In this document: piece by piece, positions 51,973 to 61,202 of the stretch
Numbering within the stretch: the stretch's first letter is position 1
How the letters are laid out: each line of letters starts with the position of its first letter
Origin: Arcobacter ellisii
GTDB lineage: Bacteria; Campylobacterota; Campylobacteria; Campylobacterales; Arcobacteraceae
NCBI RefSeq assembly: GCF_003544915.1
Contig: NZ_CP032097.1
Coordinates: 1,860,001 to 1,924,000 of the forward strand
Reading direction: 5' to 3'
Length of the DNA stretch: 64,000 nucleotides
Program-made: the position numbers and the translations under genes
The notes under the pieces: model-generated
Seen by the model: the letters and a program-made list of their open reading frames with translations, nothing else
Told to the model about the DNA's origin: nothing
Database searches by the model: none

Positions 51973-54900
51973 TTATATTAAAGAGACCATTAACTGATTT
52001 ACTGTAATAGCTATATCTTTAATATCTTTGTTCTCTTTTACCATAAATACATCTAAATGATCTCTTATTTTATAAAACTTATCTTTTTCATTTGCAATAT
52101 AATTTGAAAAGGCTAAATCTGGGGCTTCATTTACCCTTTGGAACTCTAAAATCTTCTTTGTATAGTGTACTACAATATATTCAATAAACTGTAATATCTG
52201 ATTTCTTAAAGCCATATCAGTTGAATTTATTATTGTTACTCTATTTAATTCAACAATTATCTCTAAAATATTAAATTCGTGAATTAATGAATAAAATAAA
52301 ACTATTACATCTTTAAATGAGTGAGGAGTGTTTTCTTTTATGATGATTGCAGCAATTGCAAATCTTAGATAATCTATTACACTATAAAATTTATTAAATT
52401 CATCATCATTTTCGATTAATATCTCTACTTTTTGTTTATGAACTTCAGAAAGCAATGCAAAAAGTTCTGCTTTATGGTCTAAAATATGAACTGAATCTAA
52501 TTGATTTTTTTGAAGATATTTCACCATCCATTTTGTACTTGCATATAAAATATACTCTAATTTATTTATTAGTTTATATTGTTGTTCTACTCTCATTTTT
52601 GAATCTTGAGCATAAATTTTTTCTCTAATTTCTCTTGAACCAAATAGAAGTTTTGCAACTAAATATGATTTTATTTTTAATAAAAATTTCTCATTTCCAA
52701 GTTTTGCATAATCTGAAAGGAAAGTTATACCTTGATGATTTATTACAATATCAGCCATCATTGTTGCAATAATTTCTCTTTTTAAAGGATGATTTACAAT
52801 TTGTTGTTCATATGCTCCCACAAATGATTGAGGGAAATATCTAAATAGATATTGTAAAGAGAATTGTTCATCAACCAATGATGAATCAAGTATAATTTTT
52901 TTGATAAAAATTTTACTATAAGATAAAAGTGAACCTAAAACAGGTCTTACAATTGAACCATTTATATCTACTATATCACTTATATTTTCATTTTTTGGAA
53001 TATAAAAATCTCTTCTGTTAAAAGCCTCAATATTATTTTCTAAAACTTCAATTGATTTTATATAATCATTTGGATATTTTCTTGAAAACTGCTCATCAAT
53101 TGAAATTACACAAGCTTGGTCATAATTACTTTTTAATACAAGTTGAACTACTTGTTCTTTTAATGAATGAAGTGTTTCATTTGCTTGTTTCTCATTTAAA
53201 ATACCTTGATTTTTTATGATATTTAATAAAATTTTTAAGTTAACTTCATGGTCTGAAGTATTAACCCCCGCTGCATTATCTATAGCATCTTGATTTATTC
53301 TTCCACCATTTAAAGCATATTCAATTCTTGCTTTTTGAGTGAATCCAAGATTTCCACCCTCACAAACAATTTTTGCTTTTAATTCACTTGCATCAACTCT
53401 AACTGCTTCATTTTGTTTATCACCTAAATCAAGATTATTTTCATCACTTGCTTTTACATAAGTTCCAACTCCACCATTAAACAATAAATCAACATCTAAA
53501 GTTAGAAGTTTTTTACATAATTCCTCTCCCGAAATTGTTTTTCTACTACATTTTATTAGCTTTTGAATTTCGCTACTTAACTCTATTTGTTTATCACTTC
53601 TTTTAAAAACTCCACCACCTTTTGAAATAAGTGATAAATCATAATTTGCCCAACCACCATCTCTTGATTCAAAAAGTCTTTTTCTCTCTTTATATGCAAT
53701 TTTCACATCTGGATTTGGGTCGATAAAAATCTCTTTTTGAGAAATAGCAGCAAGAAGTTTGAATTTTTCTGATTCCATCATTCCATTTCCAAAAACATCT
53801 CCACTCATAGAACCAATTCCAACAACTGTTATTTCTTGTTTATGAATATCAATTCCCTCTTCAATAAAAAATCTTTGAGTTGAAACCATTGCACCTCGTG
53901 CAGTAATTCCTAAATCTTTATGTCCAAAACCATTACTTCCACCACTAGCAAAGGCATCTCCTAACCAAAAATTTCTTTGTTTTGCTATCTCATTTGCTAC
54001 ATCACTCATAGCAGCTGTTCCTTTATCAGCAGCAACTACAAAATAAGCATCATCTCCATCATAACAAACCATTTCTGGATTTTTTACAACTTTTCCATCT
54101 ATCATATTATCAACTAAATCAAGATTTGCATTTATAAAAAGTGAATAAATCTCTTTAAAATACTCTTTTGTAACTTCACTTGAATCTTTATTTATTACAA
54201 AACCACCTTTTGCTCCATCAGGGATAATTATAGAGTTTTTCCCCTCTTGTGTAATCATTAGTGATTTTATCTCTTGTCTATAGTCATCATGTCTATCAGA
54301 CCATCTAAGACCTCCCCTTGAAACTTTTGTCATTCTTAAATGAACTCCATAAAAATCACTATGATAAATAAAGTTTTCAATATTTGGTTGTAAACCTTTT
54401 AAATCTTTTGAGAAATTTTTTGTATCAATTTTAAAAGAAATTGTCTCTTTATCTAAAAAATAGTTTGTTCTTAACAGTGATTTTAAAAATGTCATCATAA
54501 TATTTAAAATTCTGTCATCTAAAATTTGTGGTACAAGTTTGATTTTCTCTTTGATTTTTTCTTCTGTTTTTTCAAGTTGAGTTTCTCTATCTTTTATTTT
54601 TGGGTTAAATTTAGTCAAAAAATAATCAACAAAAAGTGCCGTAATTTCGTGGTGAATTGTTAAAGTATTTAAAATCGCACCTGTATTTATTGTCAAAACA
54701 GCTTGCCCAATATATTCAATAAATGCTCTTAAAATATTTATTTTTTTTAGGTTGAAATTTTCTTCATAAACTAAAGAAAAAGCTTTTGAGTGTTTTACAG
54801 AGCAATCTTGTAAAGTATAAGTTATGATATCTTCAATATTATTTTTTGCAATATTTATTTTTTCTAAATTTGGATTATTTAAGTTAAATCGTGAAATATA

Positions 54901-55158
54901 AATAAGCTCTTTTTGACTCATAACATTATATGTCACTTCATCAATAATTTCAAAACCAATATTATGTAAAAGAGGTGTTATATGAGATAAAAAAAGTTGT
55001 TCTTTTGAAAAAATTTTAATATATTTTGAACCTTTATTATCTAAAAGTTTAGTTACGATTTTATCTTTTAGAACTTGTTGAAAAAGCTCTTCTTCAACTA
55101 TTAAATCATCAGATGTCAGAATTTGTGAACAAATTGCATTAATATCAGGTATAGCCAT
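51973..55158 (-). CDS. Large NAD-dependent glutamate dehydrogenase (1061 aa)
   Basis: A large-subunit glutamate dehydrogenase. The catalytic half contains MTKVSRGGLRWSDRHDDYRQE, GAKGGFVI, NPEMVCYDGDDAYFVVAADKGTA, AFASGGSNGFGHKDLGITARGA, VVGIGSMSGDVFGNGM and IFIDPNPD, all family hallmarks. It converts glutamate to 2-oxoglutarate and ammonia. At 1061 residues it is much shorter than the 1600-residue GDH180 class and close to the 115-kDa class. The glutamate made by the 5-oxoprolinase elsewhere in this window could feed it. ATG, weak ribosome binding site AAGGAC. Confidence 0.9.
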   Translation of the reverse strand: MAIPDINAICSQILTSDDLIVEEELFQQVLKDKIVTKLLDNKGSKYIKIFSKEQLFLSHITPLLHNIGFEIIDEVTYNVMSQKELIYISRFNLNNPNLEKINIAKNNIEDIITYTLQDCSVKHSKAFSLVYEENFNLKKINILRAFIEYIGQAVLTINTGAILNTLTIHHEITALFVDYFLTKFNPKIKDRETQLEKTEEKIKEKIKLVPQILDDRILNIMMTFLKSLLRTNYFLDKETISFKIDTKNFSKDLKGLQPNIENFIYHSDFYGVHLRMTKVSRGGLRWSDRHDDYRQEIKSLMITQEGKNSIIIPDGAKGGFVINKDSSEVTKEYFKEIYSLFINANLDLVDNMIDGKVVKNPEMVCYDGDDAYFVVAADKGTAAMSDVANEIAKQRNFWLGDAFASGGSNGFGHKDLGITARGAMVSTQRFFIEEGIDIHKQEITVVGIGSMSGDVFGNGMMESEKFKLLAAISQKEIFIDPNPDVKIAYKERKRLFESRDGGWANYDLSLISKGGGVFKRSDKQIELSSEIQKLIKCSRKTISGEELCKKLLTLDVDLLFNGGVGTYVKASDENNLDLGDKQNEAVRVDASELKAKIVCEGGNLGFTQKARIEYALNGGRINQDAIDNAAGVNTSDHEVNLKILLNIIKNQGILNEKQANETLHSLKEQVVQLVLKSNYDQACVISIDEQFSRKYPNDYIKSIEVLENNIEAFNRRDFYIPKNENISDIVDINGSIVRPVLGSLLSYSKIFIKKIILDSSLVDEQFSLQYLFRYFPQSFVGAYEQQIVNHPLKREIIATMMADIVINHQGITFLSDYAKLGNEKFLLKIKSYLVAKLLFGSREIREKIYAQDSKMRVEQQYKLINKLEYILYASTKWMVKYLQKNQLDSVHILDHKAELFALLSEVHKQKVEILIENDDEFNKFYSVIDYLRFAIAAIIIKENTPHSFKDVIVLFYSLIHEFNILEIIVELNRVTIINSTDMALRNQILQFIEYIVVHYTKKILEFQRVNEAPDLAFSNYIANEKDKFYKIRDHLDVFMVKENKDIKDIAITVNQLMVSLI

Positions 55159-55247
55159 ATATAAGTCCTTAAAATGATTTTATATATGATACTACCTTTT
55201 ATATCTTAAATTTTTGTTAAAAAATAATTTGTAAATTATTTATGTTT

Positions 55248-55715
55248 TTAAGATGTAATTCTTTGAATTTTTGCTTTTAATAGATTTTGTAAATCTTTTG
55301 GAATAACCTCTATATCAAGCCCTCTTTTCCCACCACTTACAAATATAGTTTCAAACTTATTTACACTTTCATCTAAAACTGTTCGAAGTAATTTTTTTTG
55401 CCCTAATGGAGAAATTCCACCAAGTAAATAACCAGTTACTTTTTGTGCTTCATCTTTGTTTGCCATAACAGCTTTTTTAACATCAAAAGCAGATGCTACT
55501 TCTTTTAATGAAAGCTGATTTGCAACAGGCAAAACACAAACAACCAACTCTTTTGGAGTTAATTCTACAAGTAAAGTTTTATATACTTGATTTTCATCTA
55601 AACCCAATTTCAAAGCAGCCTCTTCTCCAAAATTCGTACACTCAGGGTCATGGTCATATTTGTGTATTTTGAAATCACACTTATTTTTTTTAAGCAAATT
55701 AATTGCTGGTGTCAT
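55248..55715 (-). CDS. ybaK: YbaK-type aminoacyl-tRNA deacylase
   Basis: A YbaK/ProX editing domain (155 aa): CDFKIHKYDHDPECTNFGEEAA, KTLLVEL, CVLPVANQLSLKEVA, GYLLGGISPLGQKK. It hydrolyses Cys-tRNA(Pro) (and similar misacylated tRNAs) in trans. It overlaps the DNA alkylation repair gene by 17 bp, so it is co-transcribed with it. Confidence 0.94.
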   Translation of the reverse strand: MTPAINLLKKNKCDFKIHKYDHDPECTNFGEEAALKLGLDENQVYKTLLVELTPKELVVCVLPVANQLSLKEVASAFDVKKAVMANKDEAQKVTGYLLGGISPLGQKKLLRTVLDESVNKFETIFVSGGKRGLDIEVIPKDLQNLLKAKIQRITS

Positions 55716-56784
55716 TTAAGAAAAACTCCTTTTTTATAAACTCTTCACCATTTATCATCAAAGATATATAATGAATTCCAATATAATGTTTTCTTGTTGT
55801 CATATCTTTAAATTTATGTTTTTTGATAAATTTTTTAGAACTTGATTTTATCTCATTTTGACTTACCATAAAAACTTTTTTTGTATGACTTTTATTTGAT
55901 TTTAGATAATGAATAACATATTCAACTCTTATATTTCCCAATATTTCATCAGAATTTAATTCAAAAGAGAAATTAAAATCATCTCCCAAATTAAGAGTTT
56001 CATCGTAACAAAAATTTGTGAGATTTATATGATGTGATTTTTCAAACTCAAAAAGTTTTAAAATATTTCTATCTGCCTTTTTAAGCAAAGTTCTACTTCC
56101 ATGTTTACAAATCCAATCTAACTCTTTTGTTTTTCCTAGATTTTGTTTTACAAAATCTATCACTATTTGTGGATTATCTTTTGAAATATCATTTAGATTA
56201 TTTGCTACAGATTTTTGAACATATTTTGATTTGTCATTTTTCAAAAGTTCAATTATTTCAAGCACTTTTGTTGGATTTTGTTTAAATTTTGGTAAAGCAA
56301 CAGCCCAAGGAAGTCTTGGACGACACCCTTCACTTGCTAATCTTCTTATATGTTCATTTGATGATTTTGCCCAAATTTTCATATGCTTCATAGTTTCATC
56401 TTCATATTTCAAAATAAACTGTCTAATTGCAAATTCACTACTTGAATTTATAGTAAAAACTTCCAAAGCTTTTAATGACTCTTTAAAATCCTCAAGTCCA
56501 AAAACTTCTACAAAATCTTGAAAAATCATAGCCTCAAGTCCACCAAAATCCTCTTTTACTTCTTTTAAGATTTCAATTTGTTTATCGTATGAAAAAGGTA
56601 AAAATTTATGCAAAGTAAAAGCTATATGTCTCATCCTTGCTTTTAGTTCTAAATCTTGCCAAGTATTATCAAAAATAGAGTTTATAAAATCTTTTTTTTG
56701 AAAATCTGAATAAATGAAAACTATTTTATTTGCAAGTTTTTCAATAAACTTTTTTGAATATAAATTTTTTAATTGTTCTGCCAT
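55699..56784 (-). CDS. DNA alkylation repair protein, AlkC-like HEAT-repeat glycosylase (361 aa)
   Basis: A HEAT-like repeat protein of the AlkC/AlkD superfamily: FLPFSYDKQIEILKEV, FAIRQFILKY, RRLASEGCRPRLPWAVALPKF, YVQKSVANNLNDISKDNP, KELDWICKHGSRTLLKKA. The RRLASEGxRPRLPW stretch is a common signature of AlkC-type proteins, as is the beta-rich C-terminal extension after residue 250. These enzymes excise 3-methyladenine and related lesions. Operon with ybaK (overlap) and the monooxygenase-like gene (6 bp gap). Confidence 0.88.
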   Translation of the reverse strand: MAEQLKNLYSKKFIEKLANKIVFIYSDFQKKDFINSIFDNTWQDLELKARMRHIAFTLHKFLPFSYDKQIEILKEVKEDFGGLEAMIFQDFVEVFGLEDFKESLKALEVFTINSSSEFAIRQFILKYEDETMKHMKIWAKSSNEHIRRLASEGCRPRLPWAVALPKFKQNPTKVLEIIELLKNDKSKYVQKSVANNLNDISKDNPQIVIDFVKQNLGKTKELDWICKHGSRTLLKKADRNILKLFEFEKSHHINLTNFCYDETLNLGDDFNFSFELNSDEILGNIRVEYVIHYLKSNKSHTKKVFMVSQNEIKSSSKKFIKKHKFKDMTTRKHYIGIHYISLMINGEEFIKKEFFLNDTSN

Positions 56785-56790
56785 ATTTTT

Positions 56791-57114
56791 CTATCTATCT
56801 TCAAAATCACTTGATTGTAAAGTGTAATCTCTTTTTACCTCAACAACTCTTATTCTATAATCTTCAAATATCGACTCTCTACCTTTTTTTTGTGCAGCAA
56901 AATGGTCAAGATTTTTCTTCCAATTTAAAATAGATTTTTCATCTTCCCAAAAAGATAAAGATAAAAGCTTATTTTCATTTACTAATGATTGAAACCTCTC
57001 TATACTTATAAAACCTTTTTCATTTATTAACTGCTCTTTTAAAATAGCTGCAATTTGTAAATATTCATTTTTTTTATCTTCTTTAATTTCAACTTCAAAT
57101 ATTACTCCGAACAT
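56791..57114 (-). CDS. ABM-family monooxygenase-like protein (107 aa)
   Basis: A dimeric alpha/beta-barrel ABM domain: VIFEVEIKEDKKNEYLQIA, GFISIERFQSLVNENKLLSLSFWEDEKSILNWK and HFAAQKKGRESIF. Members include quinol or heme-acting monooxygenases but many have unknown substrates. First gene of the three-gene operon with the alkylation repair protein and ybaK. Confidence 0.85.
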   Translation of the reverse strand: MFGVIFEVEIKEDKKNEYLQIAAILKEQLINEKGFISIERFQSLVNENKLLSLSFWEDEKSILNWKKNLDHFAAQKKGRESIFEDYRIRVVEVKRDYTLQSSDFEDR

Positions 57115-57201
57115 AATTTTTCCTTTTTAAATTTATTTTATTGTAGTATAAAATAGTTTTTCAAATAAAATATATTTCATTTTGAAAGATTTTATTATCA
57201 T

Positions 57202-58569
57202 TTATTTTCTTCTTGTATTTTGACGTATTGAAATAATCAATTGATAGATTAGATATGCAATTGTTATTTTATAAAGTAATATTCCAAAATTTAGCTCTTC
57301 TTTTCCTGTCATTATCGAAAATGGATTAATTAGATTTGAAAAAATTGTAAGTGAAAAATCTTTTGTAAATACTGCATATATTAAATAGTAAACTAAACCA
57401 CAAATTAGATAATATAATTTTTTTGAATTTGAGATATTGATATTAATAAAAAAGATTATTGAAATTAAAATAAACGATAAACCTATTTTCTCAATAGTTT
57501 GAGAAAAGTTACTATCTATTGTTTTTATAAATGATGTTAGAAAAGTTAGTGAAATAATCCAAAATAGAGCTAAAGTCCAATCTTGAGAGTGATTTGAAGA
57601 TATTCCATGAATTTTAAAAACTAACCATTCAAAAAAGTTTTTGCCCTTTTTAATATCCTCTTCAAGTTCTTCTTCTCTTTTTTTCATCTCTAAAGCATAA
57701 AATTTATTTGCCTCGATAATATTATTTTGTTGTTCAAAAGAGTTTTTTATCTTTCTTGCTGTTTCTCTATTTGACACTCCACTATCATTTTCAAATTCTA
57801 GACCCAAGAAGGTACTAATTTCAGGAATAATTGCATTTTGTAAATCTATTTTATTTTTTATTTTTATATCTAAAAAATCTAATTTATCTAAAAATACATT
57901 TTGTTCAAAGTTAGCATTATTAATAATTAAATCTTTAAAAATTGCATTCTTTATTTCTCCTAATTTAATACTCATTACATTCATATTTAAATTAGTTATT
58001 TTAAAATAATTTATATTTGAATCAAACAAAAATACATTTTTAGTATTCCAATAATCTATTACTGATAAACTTCCAAAAATATTCAAATTTTCAATATATG
58101 AATTTTGTATCTTAAATAATTCAAATGAACAACAAGATAATTTAACTTCTTTTATACTTGAATTAAAAATATTAAATTCGTATTTTGTTTCAACTTTAAA
58201 AAAATTCAATTTATCAAACTTTACATAATTTTTATCACCAACATTAAATATTTCTCTACCATAAAATTTTCCACCTATTATAGAAATTTCATTTGGCATA
58301 ACCTGAGATATAAATTCAGAAAATTTAAATTCTAAAATATTTGAAGGGAAATGTATATCTATTAATTGCAATAATTTTTTATTAAAAATTTTATATCTTT
58401 GAATTAAAGTTTCATAAAATTTATAATACACTGAATCTTCACACTTTTCAATTAAACCCAAAATTGTGTTTTCTTTTTTATGATATTTTGTTTTATCACA
58501 ATGTAAAATACATTTATCACTATTTTCAAAAACTTCTAAATTACAATTTTCACAACTACATTTACTCAT
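57202..58569 (-). CDS. Pentapeptide-like membrane protein with N-terminal Cys cluster (455 aa)
   Basis: Four Cys and a His near the start (CSCENCNLEVF, CILHC) suggest a metal site. Residues about 85-250 form a divergent right-handed beta-helix of the pentapeptide type (FNIFNSSIKEVKLSCCSFELFKIQNSYI, NAIFKDLIINNANFEQNVFLDKL). A linker NNIIEANKFYALEMKKREEEL and an amphipathic FEWLVFKIHGISSNHSQDWTL segment lead to four to five membrane helices. Proteins of this layout occur in many proteobacteria with no assigned function. Single gene. Confidence 0.75.
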   Translation of the reverse strand: MSKCSCENCNLEVFENSDKCILHCDKTKYHKKENTILGLIEKCEDSVYYKFYETLIQRYKIFNKKLLQLIDIHFPSNILEFKFSEFISQVMPNEISIIGGKFYGREIFNVGDKNYVKFDKLNFFKVETKYEFNIFNSSIKEVKLSCCSFELFKIQNSYIENLNIFGSLSVIDYWNTKNVFLFDSNINYFKITNLNMNVMSIKLGEIKNAIFKDLIINNANFEQNVFLDKLDFLDIKIKNKIDLQNAIIPEISTFLGLEFENDSGVSNRETARKIKNSFEQQNNIIEANKFYALEMKKREEELEEDIKKGKNFFEWLVFKIHGISSNHSQDWTLALFWIISLTFLTSFIKTIDSNFSQTIEKIGLSFILISIIFFININISNSKKLYYLICGLVYYLIYAVFTKDFSLTIFSNLINPFSIMTGKEELNFGILLYKITIAYLIYQLIISIRQNTRRK

Positions 58570-58655
58570 ATTTCTACTTTCTATTTTAATCTTTTAATAT
58601 TATCACAATTTTATATTTATAATTAAAATTAACTTTATTATTTCCTTAATTATTC

Positions 58656-58661
58656 TATAAT
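58656..58661 (+). promoter_or_regulatory. -10 element for the agmatinase-family gene
   Basis: TTCTATAATTC contains TATAAT 38 bp before the ATG at 58700, followed by an AATAGGAAAA ribosome binding site. Confidence 0.5.
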
Positions 58662-58699
58662 TCAGAATCAAAAAATATATTAAAATAATAGGAAAAGCC

Positions 58700-59761
58700 A
58701 TGTCATACAGAACTTTAGAAGAAGAGATAAAAGTATTAGAACTTGGACTTCCTCCACAAGAGGGAGATGGTTTTATTGGTGGAAGACTAAATCCTGAAGA
58801 AGCAAGTTTAGTTTTAGTTCCAGTTCCTTGGGAAGCAACAGTTTCATTTGGGCAAGGAACTGCAAATGCTCCTGATGCGATTAGAACTTCAAGCCACCAA
58901 TTAGATGTGGAAAATTATCACTATATCAAGCCATATACTGCTGGTATTGCTATGCTTGAAACTGATAAAAGTTTACATAAACTAAGCAACAAAGCTAGAA
59001 AAAAAGCTTTAAAAGTAATCGAAGCTCTTGAAGATGGAAAAACAAATAAAAAAGCCCTAAAATATGTAAATGAAGCTTCAGCTATATTAAACTCATCAGT
59101 TTATGAAAAATCTCTTGAGCAATTAAATAAAGGGAAATTCGTAGCTGTTGTTGGTGGTGACCACTCTTGCCCACTTGGACTAATCAAAGCTTTAAGCGAT
59201 ACTCAAACTGAATCTTTTGGAATTTTACACGTTGATGCTCATCATGATTTAAGAGAAGCTTATGAAGGTTTTACTTACTCTCACGCTTCAATTTTTTATA
59301 ACGTTATGAAAGAGTGTGACAAAGTTTCAAATCTAGTTCAAGTAGGTATTAGAGATTATAGTAAAGAAGAAGCTACAAGAATGATTGATTATGGGGTAAA
59401 AGGTGCATGTTTATATGATACGTTAATGCAATCAGAGCTTGCTAGTGGAAAATCACTTGAAGAAGTTTTTGCTACTTATATAAATCAACTTCCACAAAAT
59501 GTTTATTTATCAATAGATATTGATGGATTAGAGCCATTAAACTGTCCAAATACAGGAACTCCAGTTCCAGGTGGATTAAGATATGGAGAACTTGAACATC
59601 TTATTTTTATGATTGTAAAAAGTGGTAAAAATATCATAGGATTTGACCTTTGTGAAGTTGGTGATAGTGCTGATGGTTGGGATGCAAATGTTGGCTCAAG
59701 AGTTTTATACCAATTATGTGGTGCATTACTTGCAAGTCAAGGAAAAATCGAATACAAATAA
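58700..59761 (+). CDS. Agmatinase/arginase-family ureohydrolase (353 aa)
   Basis: A manganese ureohydrolase with the three family motifs: VVGGDHSCPLG, HVDAHHDLREAYEG...YSHAS and YLSIDIDGLEP (Glu replaces the more common Asp). These supply the bimetal ligands. An N-terminal extension of about 40 residues precedes PWEATVSFGQGTANAPDAIR. The substrate is most likely agmatine (to putrescine and urea), but guanidine or other guanidino compounds are possible for such divergent members. Single gene, ending in a perfect palindromic terminator. Confidence 0.88.
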   Translation: MSYRTLEEEIKVLELGLPPQEGDGFIGGRLNPEEASLVLVPVPWEATVSFGQGTANAPDAIRTSSHQLDVENYHYIKPYTAGIAMLETDKSLHKLSNKARKKALKVIEALEDGKTNKKALKYVNEASAILNSSVYEKSLEQLNKGKFVAVVGGDHSCPLGLIKALSDTQTESFGILHVDAHHDLREAYEGFTYSHASIFYNVMKECDKVSNLVQVGIRDYSKEEATRMIDYGVKGACLYDTLMQSELASGKSLEEVFATYINQLPQNVYLSIDIDGLEPLNCPNTGTPVPGGLRYGELEHLIFMIVKSGKNIIGFDLCEVGDSADGWDANVGSRVLYQLCGALLASQGKIEYK

Positions 59762-59763
59762 AA

Positions 59764-59793
59764 TTAAAAGTAAGTTTTAAAACTTACTTTTAA
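59764..59793. terminator. Bidirectional terminator between agmatinase-family gene and sodB
   Basis: A perfect 15+15 palindrome (arm TTAAAAGTAAGTTTT) directly after the agmatinase-family stop; T-rich on the 3' side in both directions. Confidence 0.75.
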
Positions 59794-59798
59794 CTCTT

Positions 59799-60374
59799 TT
59801 ATCCTAGATTTTTAGCTACAAAATCCCAATTTACAAGTTTCCAAAAGTTTTCTAAAAACTTAGGTCTTGCATTTCTTACATCAATATAATAAGCATGTTC
59901 CCAAACGTCACATACTAAAATAGGTTTTAGATTATTTGTTAGAGGATTTTGTGCATTTATTGTTGTTACGATTTTTAAATCTTGATTTTCGTCTTGAACT
60001 AACCAAGCCCAACCAGAACCAAAATGTCCAACAGCTTTTGCTGTAAACTCCTCTTTAAATTTATCAACACTTCCAAAAGCTTTTGTTAAAGATTCTTCTA
60101 CAGAAGCTGGAATTTCACCTTGAGTTGGAGTTAAACCATTCCAAAAAAAGTCATGGTTATATACTTGTGCAGCATTATTAAAAATACCAGCATCTGATTC
60201 TAAAATTATATTTACTAAAGATAAATCTTCAAATTTTGTACCAGCAATTAAATTATTTAAGTTATTTACATAAGTTTGGTGATGTTTTCCATAATGAAAC
60301 TCTAAAGTCTCTTTTGACATAAGCGGTTCTAAGGCATCTAAAGCATAAGGTAAAGTCATTAATTCATGTTTCAT
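59799..60374 (-). CDS. sodB: Iron superoxide dismutase
   Basis: A Fe-type SOD (191 aa). Metal ligands: His in TLEFHYGKHHQTYV, His in AQVYNHDFFWNG, Asp and His in VCDVWEHAYYID. The AQVYNHDFFW signature with Gln in the N-terminal domain, FGSGWAWLV and the overall length favour the iron form. Cytoplasmic detoxification of superoxide. ATG with AAAGGA upstream and a TATAAT element at 60411-60416. Confidence 0.95.
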   Translation of the reverse strand: MKHELMTLPYALDALEPLMSKETLEFHYGKHHQTYVNNLNNLIAGTKFEDLSLVNIILESDAGIFNNAAQVYNHDFFWNGLTPTQGEIPASVEESLTKAFGSVDKFKEEFTAKAVGHFGSGWAWLVQDENQDLKIVTTINAQNPLTNNLKPILVCDVWEHAYYIDVRNARPKFLENFWKLVNWDFVAKNLG

Positions 60375-60410
60375 TTTATATCCTTTATTAGTTTAAATCT
60401 TAACAAGTTC

Positions 60411-60416
60411 ATTATA
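60411..60416 (-). promoter_or_regulatory. -10 element for sodB
   Basis: On the minus strand GATTATAATGAAC gives TATAAT about 37 bp before the sodB start, with TAAAGGATATA as ribosome binding site. Confidence 0.5.
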
Positions 60417-60452
60417 ATCTAATTTTGTTATTTTTTTAATATAACTTTGAAA

Positions 60453-60767
60453 TTATTCAGAAATTAATATCAATTTCCCAGTTTTTGGGTCTTTATAAAC
60501 TTGTCCTAAAGATTTATATCCCTCTTTTGTTTCCATATTTTCTTTTATTTCTTTTGGAATTTCAACCAACTCTTTTCCTTGAGTTATAACTTTTGTATCT
60601 GTTGACACTTTAAAATGCTCTTGTAAATTAGGACTAAGAGCAACTAAAGCAGCTATTAAACCACAAGCAAAAACTAAAATAATATCAACTAAATTTGCTA
60701 AAGGACCAAGTGGTTCATCATCTTCTTTTGAAAAATGTTCACTTGAAAATCTATTTTTCATCTTCAC
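60453..60767 (-). CDS. DUF2149 protein of the CobN/ExbB-like cluster (104 aa)
   Basis: A polar N-terminus and one membrane helix (NLVDIILVFACGLIAALVAL) precede a short soluble domain ending in GYKSLGQVYKDPKTGKLIL, the DUF2149 signature. The topology resembles ExbD/TolR, with an Asp at the start of the helix. It overlaps the ExbB-like gene by 17 bp. Together with that protein it probably forms a proton-driven motor serving the membrane-anchored CobN-like protein. Confidence 0.85.
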   Translation of the reverse strand: MKMKNRFSSEHFSKEDDEPLGPLANLVDIILVFACGLIAALVALSPNLQEHFKVSTDTKVITQGKELVEIPKEIKENMETKEGYKSLGQVYKDPKTGKLILISE

Positions 60768-61200
60768 TCTCCATTATGCTTAAAGCTTTGTCATACCATC
60801 TTCTTCTTAGTCTTGCTATTACAAAACCTACCATTCCACAAAGTAATCCTAAAACTGTTGTATCAAAAGCAACACTCATTGCAGTGCTTAGTATTTTTAC
60901 ATCACCATCACCAAGTGCAGCAAGCCCAGGACCCAAAGGAATCAAAGTTCCCATAAGTCCAAGCATTGGAGCTAGTCTTGTGATAAAATCTGCTCTTTCT
61001 ATTCTTTTTTTTGCAACATTTAAAACCAAAGTTTTATCTTTTGTATTTGTCAATCTTTTGATTTCGATAACTCTTTCACCTATTGTTATTCCTATTTCAT
61101 AAAGTGAAAAAACCACAAAAAAAATCAAAGCCCAAGAGACTGGTTCTAAAAGAAGTGATGAGATTTGGTGCATCAAACCAACTGAAATTGATGAAAACAT
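60751..61200 (-). CDS. MotA/TolQ/ExbB-family proton channel protein (149 aa)
   Basis: Three membrane segments in the ExbB arrangement: VSWALIFFVVFSLYEIGITI, then the family core with FITRLAPMLGLMGTLIPLGPGLAALG and STAMSVAFDTTVLGLLCGMVGFVIA. The TRLAPMLGLMGTLIP motif is diagnostic. It couples proton flow to mechanical work on a partner. It lies 2 bp after the CobN-like gene and overlaps the DUF2149 gene. Confidence 0.92.
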   Translation of the reverse strand: MFSSISVGLMHQISSLLLEPVSWALIFFVVFSLYEIGITIGERVIEIKRLTNTKDKTLVLNVAKKRIERADFITRLAPMLGLMGTLIPLGPGLAALGDGDVKILSTAMSVAFDTTVLGLLCGMVGFVIARLRRRWYDKALSIMESEDEK

Positions 61201-61202
61201 TT

